Translations under genes and position numbers: made by a program
Source of the DNA: Allostella sp. ATCC 35155
GTDB taxonomy: Bacteria > Pseudomonadota > Alphaproteobacteria > ATCC43930 > Allostellaceae
DNA length: 64,000 bases
Reading direction: 5' to 3'
Assembly (NCBI GenBank): GCA_006738865.1
Contig: AP019701.1
Span: forward strand, 4,584,001-4,648,000
In this document: positions 37,543 through 45,984 of the stretch, piece after piece
How positions within the stretch are numbered: position 1 is the first letter of the stretch
Layout of the letters: the number at the start of each line of letters is the position of its first letter
Notes under the pieces: model-generated
Seen by the model: only the letters and a program-made list of their open reading frames with translations
Databases searched by the model: none
What the model was told of the DNA's origin: nothing

Positions 37543-38721
37543 TCACGGCCGCCGGTTGCGCCGGCGGTCCTCGGGCTGGTCCCACATCAGGAAGTCCGGC
37601 CCGAGGCGGTCGATCGCGGGGCAGCCCATCTGCGCCATGGCGAGGTCGACCTCGCGGCGCAGGATCGAGAGCGCCTTGTCGACGCCCGCCTTGCCGCCGG
37701 CCGCAGCGCCGTAGAGGGTCGCCCGCCCGGTGAAGACCATCTTCGCGCCGAGGCAATGGGCGATCAGCGCGTCGCTGCCGCGGCGGATGCCGCCGTCCAG
37801 CATGATCGTCATCCGGTCGCCCACCGCTTCGGCGACCGAGGGCAGGGCCTCGATCGGCGCCGGGGCGCGATCGAGCTGCCGCGCGCCGTGGTTCGACACC
37901 ATGATGCCGTCGACGCCGAGATCGGCCGCGCGCAGCGCGTCGTCGGGATGCATGATGCCCTTGATGACGAGATTGCGTGGCCACAGACGCCGCAGCTTCT
38001 CGACCGCATCCCAGGTCAGCGCGGGATAGGATTCCTGGACGACGAAGTCGGCGACCTCGTCCGCGGTCGCGCCCGGGCGGGCATAGGGCGCCCAGTTGTC
38101 GAACATCGGCGTCCCGGTGCGCAGATACTCCATCATCCAGCCGGGATGGAGCAGCGCCTCCAGCCGCGTGCGCATCGTCATCCGCAGCGGCCGGCCGAAG
38201 CCGTTGCGCACGTTCCGCTCGCGGTTCGAGGTGCAGGGAACATCGACCGTCAGCACCAGGGTCGATAGGCCGGCGTCGCGGGCGCGCTGCACCATGCCCT
38301 CGGAGACGTTCCAGCTCTTGGCCAAATAGATCTGGTACCAGCCATGCTCGGGCGCGACACGTGCCAGATTCTCGATCGAGGCGGTGGCGGTGCCGGACAT
38401 GATGAAGGGCACGTCGGCGTCGCGCGCGGCCTCGGCCAGCATCAGGTCGGCGCCGGGGCGGAAGAGGCCCGCAAGCCCGGTCGGCGCGATGCCGAAGGGA
38501 CTGGCGTACTCGCGCCCGAACACGGTCGTCTTCTGGCTGCGCTGCGTCACGTCGACGAGGAAGCGCGGCACGATGCGATAGTCCTGAAACGCACCAGTGG
38601 CCCGGTCGAGCCCCTCCTCGCCGTCGGCGCCGCCTTCGATGAAGTCGTAGCAGATCTGCGGCAGCCGCCGCTTCGCCATCCGGCGCAGATCGTCGAGATT
38701 GACGGCACGGTCGAGATTCAT
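37543..38721 (-). CDS. FMN-dependent alpha-hydroxy-acid dehydrogenase (LldD family)
   Basis: FMN enzyme oxidising an L-2-hydroxy acid such as lactate, 392 aa. Signatures: YDFIEGGADGEEGLDRA, FGIAPTGLAGLFRPGAD, MSGTATASIENLARVAP, catalytic His and Arg in VSNHGARQLDRAPAPIEALP, and FMN-phosphate region IMLDGGIRRGSDALIAHCLG. Start MNLDRAVNLDDLRRMAKRRL is the family N-terminus. It converges on the fusion gene with 3 bp between stops. The GARQLD loop is typical; lactate, glycolate or mandelate cannot be told apart. Confidence 0.92.
   Translation of the reverse strand: MNLDRAVNLDDLRRMAKRRLPQICYDFIEGGADGEEGLDRATGAFQDYRIVPRFLVDVTQRSQKTTVFGREYASPFGIAPTGLAGLFRPGADLMLAEAARDADVPFIMSGTATASIENLARVAPEHGWYQIYLAKSWNVSEGMVQRARDAGLSTLVLTVDVPCTSNRERNVRNGFGRPLRMTMRTRLEALLHPGWMMEYLRTGTPMFDNWAPYARPGATADEVADFVVQESYPALTWDAVEKLRRLWPRNLVIKGIMHPDDALRAADLGVDGIMVSNHGARQLDRAPAPIEALPSVAEAVGDRMTIMLDGGIRRGSDALIAHCLGAKMVFTGRATLYGAAAGGKAGVDKALSILRREVDLAMAQMGCPAIDRLGPDFLMWDQPEDRRRNRRP
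37549..37567. terminator. Small hairpin at a convergent gene junction
   Basis: CCGCCGG (37549-37555), loop TTGCG and CCGGCGG (37561-37567) lie within the last codons of the LldD-family gene, 10 bp beyond the stop of the fusion gene. It could end the plus-strand transcript. It also encodes the Arg-rich C-terminus, so it may be only codon-driven. Confidence 0.3.
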
Positions 38722-38940
38722 GGTTTCCACCCCGATGCGGATCGTTCTTGCGGCGACGGCGCCGCCCCCGGGGCAGGCCTCGACTCGCTGCCATTCTGAT
38801 TCGCAAGCCGACCCGTTCCAAGGGCTTCGCGCTGGCCGGTCGCTCAATTCCGTCATAATGTCGCGATCCTTCCGCGGGCGGCCTCCGGGGCCGCCGCATC
38901 AGCCCATCGCGATCCGATCCGAACCGCCGAGGCCCCTGCC

Positions 38941-40341
38941 ATGTCCCGCGACGCCGTCATCCAGGAAATCGAGCGGCACTTCGATTCCGGTGCCTTCCAC
39001 GCCGACCTCGCGCGCCGTGTCGCCATCCCGACCGAGAGCCAGAACCCCGACCGGCGCCCCGTGCTCTACCAGTACCTGACCGAGGAGATCGGGCCGGCCC
39101 TGGCCGCCCTCGGCTATCGCTGGGAAGTGCTGGAGAACCCGGTCGCCGGCGGCCCGCCCTTCCTGGTCGCGGAGCGGCGCGAGGGCGACCATCTGCCGAC
39201 CGTGCTGACCTACGGCCACGGCGACGTGGTGCGCGGGCAGGAAGAGCAGTGGAAGAAGGGCAAGGGGCCCTGGCAGCTCGACATCGACGGCGAGCGCATC
39301 TATGGCCGCGGCACCGCCGACAACAAGGGCCAGCACACGATCAACATCGCCGCCATCGCCGCGGTGCTGAAGCTGCGCGGCCGGCTCGGCTTCAACTCGC
39401 GCATCCTGATCGACATGGGCGAGGAGGTGGGATCGCCCGGGCTCGACGCGTTCTGCGCCGCCCACCGCGACCGGCTGGCGAGCGACGTGCTGATCGGCTC
39501 GGACGGGCCGCGCCTGCAGCCGGGGCAGCCGACGCTCTACATGGGCACGCGCGGCGCCTTCAATTTCGACCTCACGATCGACCTGCGCCAGGGCGGTCAT
39601 CATTCCGGCAACTGGGGCGGGTTGCTCGCCAACCCCGGCATCCTGATGGCGCACGCGCTGGCGAGCCTGACCGGGCCGACCGGCGCCATCCGCGTGCCGG
39701 AATGGCGGCCGGCGCCGATGACCAACTCCGTGCGCGCCGCCCTCTCCGGCCTCCAGGTCGACGGCGGCGAGGACGGCCCGGAGATCGATCCCGACTGGGG
39801 CGAACCCGGCATGTCCCCGGCCGAGCGCGTCTTCGGCTGGAACAGCTTCGAGGTGCTGGCGATGCGCACCGGCAATCCCGACAAGCCGGTCAACGCCATC
39901 CCGCCCAAGGCCACGGCACACTGCCAGATCCGCTATGTCGTCGGCTCCGATCCCGAGGAATTCGTCCCGGCCCTGCGCCGCTGGTTCGACAGCCACGGCT
40001 TCCCCATGGTCCAGGTGAGCCGGTCGCGCGGCGAGGCGGCACCCGCCACCCGCCTCGACCCGGAGCATCCCTGGGTCGTCTGGACGTCGGGTTCGGTCGA
40101 ACGCACGCTCGGCCGGCCGCCGGCGCTGCTGCCCAATCTCGGCGGCACCCTGCCCAACCATGCCTTCGCGCTGACCCTCGACACGCCGACCGTCTGGGTA
40201 CCGCACTCCTACGCCTCGTGCTCGCAGCACGCGCCGGACGAGCACATGCTCGCCCCGATCGCGCGCGAGGGGCTGCGCATGATGGCCGGCATCTTCTGGG
40301 ACCTGGGCGAGCCGGGCACGCCTGCCCGCGCCGCCGCCTGA
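38941..40341 (+). CDS. M20-family metallopeptidase
   Basis: Dinuclear zinc peptidase or deacylase, 466 aa. Ligands: His in VLTYGHGDVVRGQ, bridging Asp in IYGRGTADNKGQH, Glu pair in DMGEEVGSPGLDAF, Asp in LIGSDGPRLQP and the C-terminal His in CSQHAPDEHMLAP. A dimerisation insert starts near TRGAFNFDLTIDLRQGGHHS. The size and motifs fit dipeptidase or acyl-amino-acid hydrolase types. The 219-bp region upstream, shared with the divergent LldD-family gene, has a CATAAT at 38854-38859 but no good -35. First gene of an M20-amidase-MlrC operon. Confidence 0.9.
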   Translation: MSRDAVIQEIERHFDSGAFHADLARRVAIPTESQNPDRRPVLYQYLTEEIGPALAALGYRWEVLENPVAGGPPFLVAERREGDHLPTVLTYGHGDVVRGQEEQWKKGKGPWQLDIDGERIYGRGTADNKGQHTINIAAIAAVLKLRGRLGFNSRILIDMGEEVGSPGLDAFCAAHRDRLASDVLIGSDGPRLQPGQPTLYMGTRGAFNFDLTIDLRQGGHHSGNWGGLLANPGILMAHALASLTGPTGAIRVPEWRPAPMTNSVRAALSGLQVDGGEDGPEIDPDWGEPGMSPAERVFGWNSFEVLAMRTGNPDKPVNAIPPKATAHCQIRYVVGSDPEEFVPALRRWFDSHGFPMVQVSRSRGEAAPATRLDPEHPWVVWTSGSVERTLGRPPALLPNLGGTLPNHAFALTLDTPTVWVPHSYASCSQHAPDEHMLAPIAREGLRMMAGIFWDLGEPGTPARAAA

Positions 40342-40361
40342 CCGATCGAAAGGAACGCTTG

Positions 40362-41795
40362 ATGAGCCAGCTCGTCGACCAGCCCGCAACCGAACTGCGG
40401 CGCCTCATCGGAACCCGCCAGCTCTCGCCGGTGGAACTGCTGGAGGCCTGCCTCGTGCGGATCTCGGAGGTGAACCCGACGCTGAACGCCGTCACCGCGA
40501 TGTGCGTCGACCGCGCCCGCGACGAGGCCAGGAAGGCGGAAGAGGCGGTGATGCGCGGCGATCCGCTGCCGCCGCTGCACGGCCTGCCGGTCGGCATCAA
40601 GGATCTCAACGAGACGGGCGGCCTCAAGACCACCTGGGGCTCGCCGCTCTTCGCCGACCACGTCCCCGCCAAGGACGAGCGCATGGTGGCGGGCGTGCGC
40701 GCCGCCGGCGCCATCGTCGTCGGCAAGACCAACGTGCCCGAATGGGGTGCGGGCGCCAACACCAACAACCCGGTCTGGGGTCCGACGGGCAATGCGTGGG
40801 ATCCGACCCGCATCTGTGGCGGCTCCTCGGGCGGCTCGGGCGTCGCGCTCGCGACCTCGATGCTGCCGATCTGCACCGGTTCGGACACCGGCGGCAGCCT
40901 GCGCATCCCCGGCGCCTTCTCGGGCATCGTCGGCTACCGGCCCTCGCCCGGCCTCGTCCCGTCCGAGCGCCGCGGCCTCGGCTGGACGGCGCTGTCGGTG
41001 GTCGGCCCGATGGGCCGCAACGTCGCCGACACATGTCTGCTGATGGAGGGCATGGTCTCCGACGACAGCCGCGATCCCTTCGCGGTGCCGGTCGACGCGG
41101 CCAGCTTCGGCCGTCCGGGCCGCTGCGACCTCTCGTCGATGCGGGTCGCCTTCTCCGAGGATCTCGGCTTCGCGCCGGTCGACAACCGCATCCGCGCGAC
41201 CTTCCGCGAGCGCGTCGAACTCTTCCAGCACGTCTTCAAGGAGGCCGTCTGGCGCGACCCGAACATGGAAGGGGCCGACTTCGCCTTCGACACCATGCGG
41301 GCCCAGAACTTCCTCGCCTCGCACCGCGAGCGCTACGAGAAGCACCGCGACAAGCTCGGCCCCAACATCATCGACAATTACGAGCAGGGCCTGAAGTTCA
41401 CCGCCCTCGACATCGCCGAGGGCCACAAGGCACAGACCCGCATCTTCCGGTCGTTCCAGGACTTCTTCCGCGAGTTCGACTTCCTGGTCACCCCGACCGT
41501 GCCGGTGCCGCCCTTCCCGCTCGACCAGCTCTACGTCACCCATGTCAACGGCGAGCCGCTGCGCCATTATTTCCACTGGCTGGCCCTGACCTACGGCATC
41601 ACCCTGACCGGGCACCCGTCGCTCAGCATGCCCTGCGGCCTGGAGCCGACCGGCACCCCCTTCGGCCTGCAGGTCATCGGCCCGCACCGCGGCGACCTCA
41701 AGCTGCTCGCCTTCGCCCATGCCCTCGAGCAGGTGCTGGAAGGCGACGCCCGAACCGCCCGGCCGATCCCCGACCTCGCCAAGCTGAAGAAGTGA
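40362..41795 (+). CDS. Amidase signature family protein
   Basis: Ser-cisSer-Lys amidase, 477 aa. The catalytic Lys is in LPVGIKDLNETGG, the cis-Ser and nucleophile in RICGGSSGGSGVALAT and CTGSDTGGSLRIPG. Substrate range of the family is broad (aryl- and alkyl-amides, carbamoyl compounds), so none is assigned. Start at 40362 (TTGATGAGC), with AAAGGAAC upstream, 20 bp after the M20 gene; 10 bp before the MlrC gene. Not GatA: the flanking genes are not gatB or gatC. Confidence 0.92.
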   Translation: MSQLVDQPATELRRLIGTRQLSPVELLEACLVRISEVNPTLNAVTAMCVDRARDEARKAEEAVMRGDPLPPLHGLPVGIKDLNETGGLKTTWGSPLFADHVPAKDERMVAGVRAAGAIVVGKTNVPEWGAGANTNNPVWGPTGNAWDPTRICGGSSGGSGVALATSMLPICTGSDTGGSLRIPGAFSGIVGYRPSPGLVPSERRGLGWTALSVVGPMGRNVADTCLLMEGMVSDDSRDPFAVPVDAASFGRPGRCDLSSMRVAFSEDLGFAPVDNRIRATFRERVELFQHVFKEAVWRDPNMEGADFAFDTMRAQNFLASHRERYEKHRDKLGPNIIDNYEQGLKFTALDIAEGHKAQTRIFRSFQDFFREFDFLVTPTVPVPPFPLDQLYVTHVNGEPLRHYFHWLALTYGITLTGHPSLSMPCGLEPTGTPFGLQVIGPHRGDLKLLAFAHALEQVLEGDARTARPIPDLAKLKK

Positions 41796-41805
41796 GGCTG
41801 CCGCC

Positions 41806-43287
41806 ATGCCGCGCCTGCTGCTGGTCCACATCTCCCACGAAACCAACACCTTCTCGAAGCTGAAGACCGACCTCGCCGCCTTCCAGCGGCGCATGTTCCA
41901 TGTCGGCGACGCCTCGGTCATCCAGGCGATGCGCGGGACACGGACCGAGGTGGCCGGGTTCCTCGACGCCGCGGAGTCCTATGGCTGGGACGTGCGGTTG
42001 CCGATCTCGGCCGCCGCCACGCCCAACGGCACGGTGACGGCCGAGGCCTGGGACGCCCTGACCGGCCCCGTGCTCGATGCGCTGGCGGACCCGTTCGACG
42101 GCATCCTCATCGCCTTCCACGGCGCCATGGTGGCCGAGGGCGCGGACGATGCGGAGGGCGACCTCCTGACCCGCATCCGCGAGCGCATCGGCCCCGATGT
42201 GCCGATCGCCATCACGCTCGACCTGCACGCCAACGTGACCGAGACGATGTGCCGCCACGCCGACATCGTCATCGCCTACCGCACCTATCCGCACATCGAC
42301 CAGTACGAGCGGGCGCAGCAGGCGGCCGCCCTCATGAAGCGGACGCTGGAGGGCGAGATCCGGCCGAAGGCGGTCGTGGTGAGCCGGCCGACCCTGCTCG
42401 GTTTCGACGGCGGCAAGACCACCATCGAAGGCGTGATGACCGAGGCGCTGCGCCGGGCCGAGGCCTTCGAGAAGGAACCGGGCATCCTCGTCGTCAGCGT
42501 CCATGCCGGCTTCACCCGCTCCAACATCCACGATGCCGGACCGTCGGTCGCGGTGACGCATGACGGCCAGCCCGAACGCGCCGTCGCCATCGCCGAGACG
42601 CTGATGGACTATTGCTGGGAGAACCGGAAGAACAGTTCGACCCAGCGAACCACGGTCGGCGAGGCGGTGTCGATCGCCCGCCGGCCGGACGACAGCGGCA
42701 AGCCGCTGGTACTGGCCGACTACACCGACAATCCCGGCGGCGGCGGCTATGGCGATGCAACCAACCTGCTGCGCGGCCTGCTGGCCGCCGGCGTGAAGGA
42801 TGTCGCGGTATCGTCGATCACCGACCCCGAGGCGGTCGAGATCTGCCGCGCGGCCGGCGTCGGTGCCACCGTCGAGCTCGCGATCGGCGGCAAGATCGAT
42901 CCCGAGTTCGGCGGGCCGCCGCTCGAGGTGAAGGGCGTCGTCAAGCATCTCGGCGACGGCGAGGTCGTCTTCGACGGCCCGATGTCGAAGGGGGTGCGGT
43001 CGAGCATGGGCAGGACCGCCGTGCTGCAGGTCGGCGAGATGGAGGTCGTGCTGGCGACCAACCGCTTCCAGACCATCGACCGCCAGCACTTCCTTTCGGT
43101 CGGGATCGACCCCGCGAAGAAGAATGTGCTGGTGGTGAAGTCGGCGCAGCACTTCCGCGCCACCTACGCCCCCATGGCCCGCCGCGTCCTGACCGTCGAT
43201 ACCGGGGCGCTGACGACGCCGGAGCTGACCCGCTTCGACTTCTCGAAGCTGCGCCGGCCGATCTGGCCCCTCGACCCGCTGGAATAG
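41806..43287 (+). CDS. mlrC: M81-family metallopeptidase (microcystinase C-like)
   Basis: Zinc peptidase of the MlrC (M81) family, 493 aa. N-terminal LLVHISHETNTFSKLKTDLA is diagnostic; metal ligands lie in ITLDLHANVTETM and IVIAYRTYPHIDQYERA. The C-terminal domain has LADYTDNPGGGGYGDATNLL. MlrC itself completes microcystin degradation by cleaving small peptides; most homologues have unknown natural substrates, and no mlrA or mlrB gene is present here. Last gene of the operon; it converges on the histidine kinases. Confidence 0.9.
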   Translation: MPRLLLVHISHETNTFSKLKTDLAAFQRRMFHVGDASVIQAMRGTRTEVAGFLDAAESYGWDVRLPISAAATPNGTVTAEAWDALTGPVLDALADPFDGILIAFHGAMVAEGADDAEGDLLTRIRERIGPDVPIAITLDLHANVTETMCRHADIVIAYRTYPHIDQYERAQQAAALMKRTLEGEIRPKAVVVSRPTLLGFDGGKTTIEGVMTEALRRAEAFEKEPGILVVSVHAGFTRSNIHDAGPSVAVTHDGQPERAVAIAETLMDYCWENRKNSSTQRTTVGEAVSIARRPDDSGKPLVLADYTDNPGGGGYGDATNLLRGLLAAGVKDVAVSSITDPEAVEICRAAGVGATVELAIGGKIDPEFGGPPLEVKGVVKHLGDGEVVFDGPMSKGVRSSMGRTAVLQVGEMEVVLATNRFQTIDRQHFLSVGIDPAKKNVLVVKSAQHFRATYAPMARRVLTVDTGALTTPELTRFDFSKLRRPIWPLDPLE

Positions 43288-43309
43288 TGGCAGCGGGCGG
43301 CGGCGGAAG

Positions 43310-44737
43310 TCAGCCTTCCGTCGCCGCCTCCCCCCGCAGCGAGCGGGCGGGCGGAAATTCGAGCGTCGCCGTCGTCCCTGCGCCCGGCGCGCTCTCCAGC
43401 GTAAGCCGCCCCTGGTGCAGGGCCATCAGTTCCTTCACCACGGCGAGGCCGAGGCCGGTTCCGGCCGGCCGGTCCGGCCCGTCTCCGGTGCCGCGATAGT
43501 AGGGCTCGCCCAGCCGCGCCAGCACCTCGGGCGCGATGCCGATCCCGTTGTCGGCGACCGAGACCGAGATCCCGCCGTCTCCGCGCAGCGACGCCGACGT
43601 GCCGACGATGCCGCCCGGACTGTAGCGCACCGCGTTCGACAGGAGGTTGAGCAGCATCTGGCGCAGCATCCTGGCATCGGCGACGAGCCGGGGCAGGCGG
43701 TCCGCGATCGAGACCACGAGCTGGGCGCCGTTGCCCTGCGCCATCGGCGCCACGACCGTCATCTCGCGCGCCAGGAATTGGGCAACGTCGATCGGCTCGT
43801 CGCGCGGCACCGATGCCGGTTGGCCGATCTCCTCCGCCAGACCGCCGACGAGCTCGAGCAGGTGCTGCCCGGAATGCCGGATCAGCGCCGCATAGTCGCG
43901 ATACTTGGGGTTCGCCAGCGGCCCCAGGACTTCCTGCTCGACCATCTCCGAGTAGCCCAGCACCGCCGACAGCGGCGTGCGGAACTCGTGGCTGAGACGC
44001 TGGATGAAGGTGGCCCGCACGCCAATCTCGGCCTCCAGGCGCTCCTTCGCGCGCCGCAACTCGTCCTGAACCCGCTTGACCTCGGTGATCCGGGTGCGCA
44101 GCGACAGGCGCAGGCCGTGCGGCGTATCGATCACCCGCACCTTCTCCCAGTTGCCGGATGCCATCATCCGCTCGGCCATGCTCGGCTGGTTGGCGCGGAA
44201 CTCCGCGATGCGACGCGCGACGAAACCCTCGGGATCGCGTTCCGCCTGGGCGTCGGCGAAGCTGCCGGCCGCCAGCGTCCGGCGCAGCATCTCCTCGAAG
44301 GTCCGGCCGACCAGTTCCTCGTCCGGCGGCAGATGCGGGTAGCGCCGGTGATAGGCGCCGTTGCCGAAGAGGTACCGGTCGTCCCGGTCGTAGGCGACGA
44401 TGGTGGTGTCGAGGCTGTCCAGGACTTCGCGCATGAACTCCGCGTCGTCCTGCGGCGACGGCACCAGCACCGCCCAGGCGCCCCCCTCGAGGTCGAGCCG
44501 CCGCACGAGCACGGAACGACCGTCGGGGAGGTGGACCCGCCCGTCCGCGTCGGGATGGGCCGCCACCTCGGGATCGCGCCCGGCGAGGAAGCGCTTCAGG
44601 CTGGCATTGGCATGGACGAGGCGGCCCGCCCGGTCGAAGACGGCGATGCCGGTCGCCTCCGCGTCGAGTTCCGCCGCGAGCCGAGCCACCCCATCGGCCC
44701 CGCCGGACGCCGTTCCCTCATCTCCCTCATGTGCCAC
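43310..44737 (-). CDS. PAS-domain sensor histidine kinase, copy 1
   Basis: Soluble hybrid-free histidine kinase, 475 aa. A short PAS-like segment at about 25-60 (TGIAVFDRAGRLVHANASLK), a PAS_7-type domain at about 105-225 (TTIVAYDRDDRYLFGNGAYH), a coiled linker, HisKA with His250 in IQRLSHEFRTPLSAVLGYSE, and HATPase with NLLSNAVRYSPGG, VADNGIGIAPEVLARLG and GTGLGLAVVKELM. No membrane helix is visible. Last of three tandem paralogues; 11 bp after copy 2. It has the same layout as copy 3 (His250 in both). No response regulator is adjacent. Confidence 0.92.
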   Translation of the reverse strand: MAHEGDEGTASGGADGVARLAAELDAEATGIAVFDRAGRLVHANASLKRFLAGRDPEVAAHPDADGRVHLPDGRSVLVRRLDLEGGAWAVLVPSPQDDAEFMREVLDSLDTTIVAYDRDDRYLFGNGAYHRRYPHLPPDEELVGRTFEEMLRRTLAAGSFADAQAERDPEGFVARRIAEFRANQPSMAERMMASGNWEKVRVIDTPHGLRLSLRTRITEVKRVQDELRRAKERLEAEIGVRATFIQRLSHEFRTPLSAVLGYSEMVEQEVLGPLANPKYRDYAALIRHSGQHLLELVGGLAEEIGQPASVPRDEPIDVAQFLAREMTVVAPMAQGNGAQLVVSIADRLPRLVADARMLRQMLLNLLSNAVRYSPGGIVGTSASLRGDGGISVSVADNGIGIAPEVLARLGEPYYRGTGDGPDRPAGTGLGLAVVKELMALHQGRLTLESAPGAGTTATLEFPPARSLRGEAATEG

Positions 44738-44748
44738 TGCGGAGCCTC

Positions 44749-45984
44749 TCAGGCGACAGCCACGGCTTGAACGGTGCGGTCGGACGGGAATGACAGCGTC
44801 GCCACCGTCCCTTCCCCGGGCGCGCTGACGAGCTGCAGCCAGCCCTGATGCAGGGCGGCGAGTTCCTTGACGACCGCCAGACCCAGCCCGCTGCCGCCCT
44901 CACCGCCCGACGCGGGCGGCATGCCGTGGAAGTACGGTTCCCCCGCGCGCGCCAGCACTGCGGACGTCATGCCGACCCCGTTGTCCGCGATGCGCACGTC
45001 GATGCCGCCGTCGGCGCGCTGCGTCAACGACACCGCGACCGCTCCCTGGCGGGTGAAGCGAACGGCATTCGTCAGAAGATTCAGCAGCATCTGCCGCACC
45101 AGGCGAGGGTCGGCCCGCAGGCGCGGGAAATCGCGCGGCAGGTCGAGCGCGAGGAGCGTGCCGTTGTCGCGCGCGGTGGGTTCGACGACCGTGATCTCCC
45201 GCCGCAGCAGGTCGACCAGGTCGACGGTGCTGTCGGACACCTCCATGCGGCCCGCCTCGAGCCGGCTCAGCTGGAGGATCTGGTTGACCAGATCGAGCAG
45301 CCGCTGGCCCGCCTGGACGATGCTCGCCGCATAGCCGCGATAGCGATCGGCTCCCACCGGACCGACGACTTCGCCCTCGATCATGCCGGCATAGCCGAGG
45401 ATGGCGGTGAGCGGCGTCCGCAGTTCGTGGCTGAGCTTGGCGACGAAGGCGGCGCGCTGGGCACCCTCCATCTCGAGCCGATCGAGCGCGCCGCGCAGTT
45501 CCTCCTGCGTGCGCTTCTGCTCGGTCACGTCGCTCCGGATCGAGAGGCGAAATCCGTGCGCCGTCAGGATGATCCGCGTCAGATCCCAGCTGCCGTCATT
45601 GTTCAGACGCTCGGAGCTGGTTCCGTCGGGCTGGCGAAGCTGGTAGAGGCGGCGCGCCAGATAGCCCTCGGGATCCTCGACCGCCTGCTTCTCCAGGATC
45701 GATCCCGCCTCCATGGCGTAGCGCACGATCTGGGTGAACGTGCGCCCGGCCAGTTCTCCGTCCGGCCCGAGATGGGGATAGCGGCGGTGATAGGCCCGGT
45801 TGCCGGTCAGGTAACGGTCGTCGGGGCTGAAGGCGACGGCCGACTCGTCGAGACAGTCGAAGATCTCGCGGTAGAGGGCGGCGCCGGAGCGCACGTCCCG
45901 TTCGCTTTCCCTGGCGCGCAGTTCGGCGCGCACGGCGCCGAGCCATCCCGCGAGCTGCGTCGTATCGGCGCCGGCAACTGTCAT
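44749..45984 (-). CDS. PAS-domain sensor histidine kinase, copy 2 (shorter)
   Basis: A 411-aa soluble kinase paralogous to its neighbours but without the first PAS-like segment. One PAS_7-type domain at about 40-160 (SAVAFSPDDRYLTGNRAYHR), HisKA with His186 in VAKLSHELRTPLTAILGYAG and an H-box helix ending LQLSRLEAGRMEV, then HATPase (NLLTNAVRFTRQG, IADNGVGMTSA, GSGLGLAVVKELA). The start overlaps the stop of copy 3 by four bases. Cytosolic; signal and partner unknown. Confidence 0.92.
   Translation of the reverse strand: MTVAGADTTQLAGWLGAVRAELRARESERDVRSGAALYREIFDCLDESAVAFSPDDRYLTGNRAYHRRYPHLGPDGELAGRTFTQIVRYAMEAGSILEKQAVEDPEGYLARRLYQLRQPDGTSSERLNNDGSWDLTRIILTAHGFRLSIRSDVTEQKRTQEELRGALDRLEMEGAQRAAFVAKLSHELRTPLTAILGYAGMIEGEVVGPVGADRYRGYAASIVQAGQRLLDLVNQILQLSRLEAGRMEVSDSTVDLVDLLRREITVVEPTARDNGTLLALDLPRDFPRLRADPRLVRQMLLNLLTNAVRFTRQGAVAVSLTQRADGGIDVRIADNGVGMTSAVLARAGEPYFHGMPPASGGEGGSGLGLAVVKELAALHQGWLQLVSAPGEGTVATLSFPSDRTVQAVAVA

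Noticed and set aside
38722-38940. A promoter around CATAAT in the LldD/M20 divergent gap
   Set aside because: No acceptable -35 hexamer at 16-18 bp; the sequence alone does not support a call.
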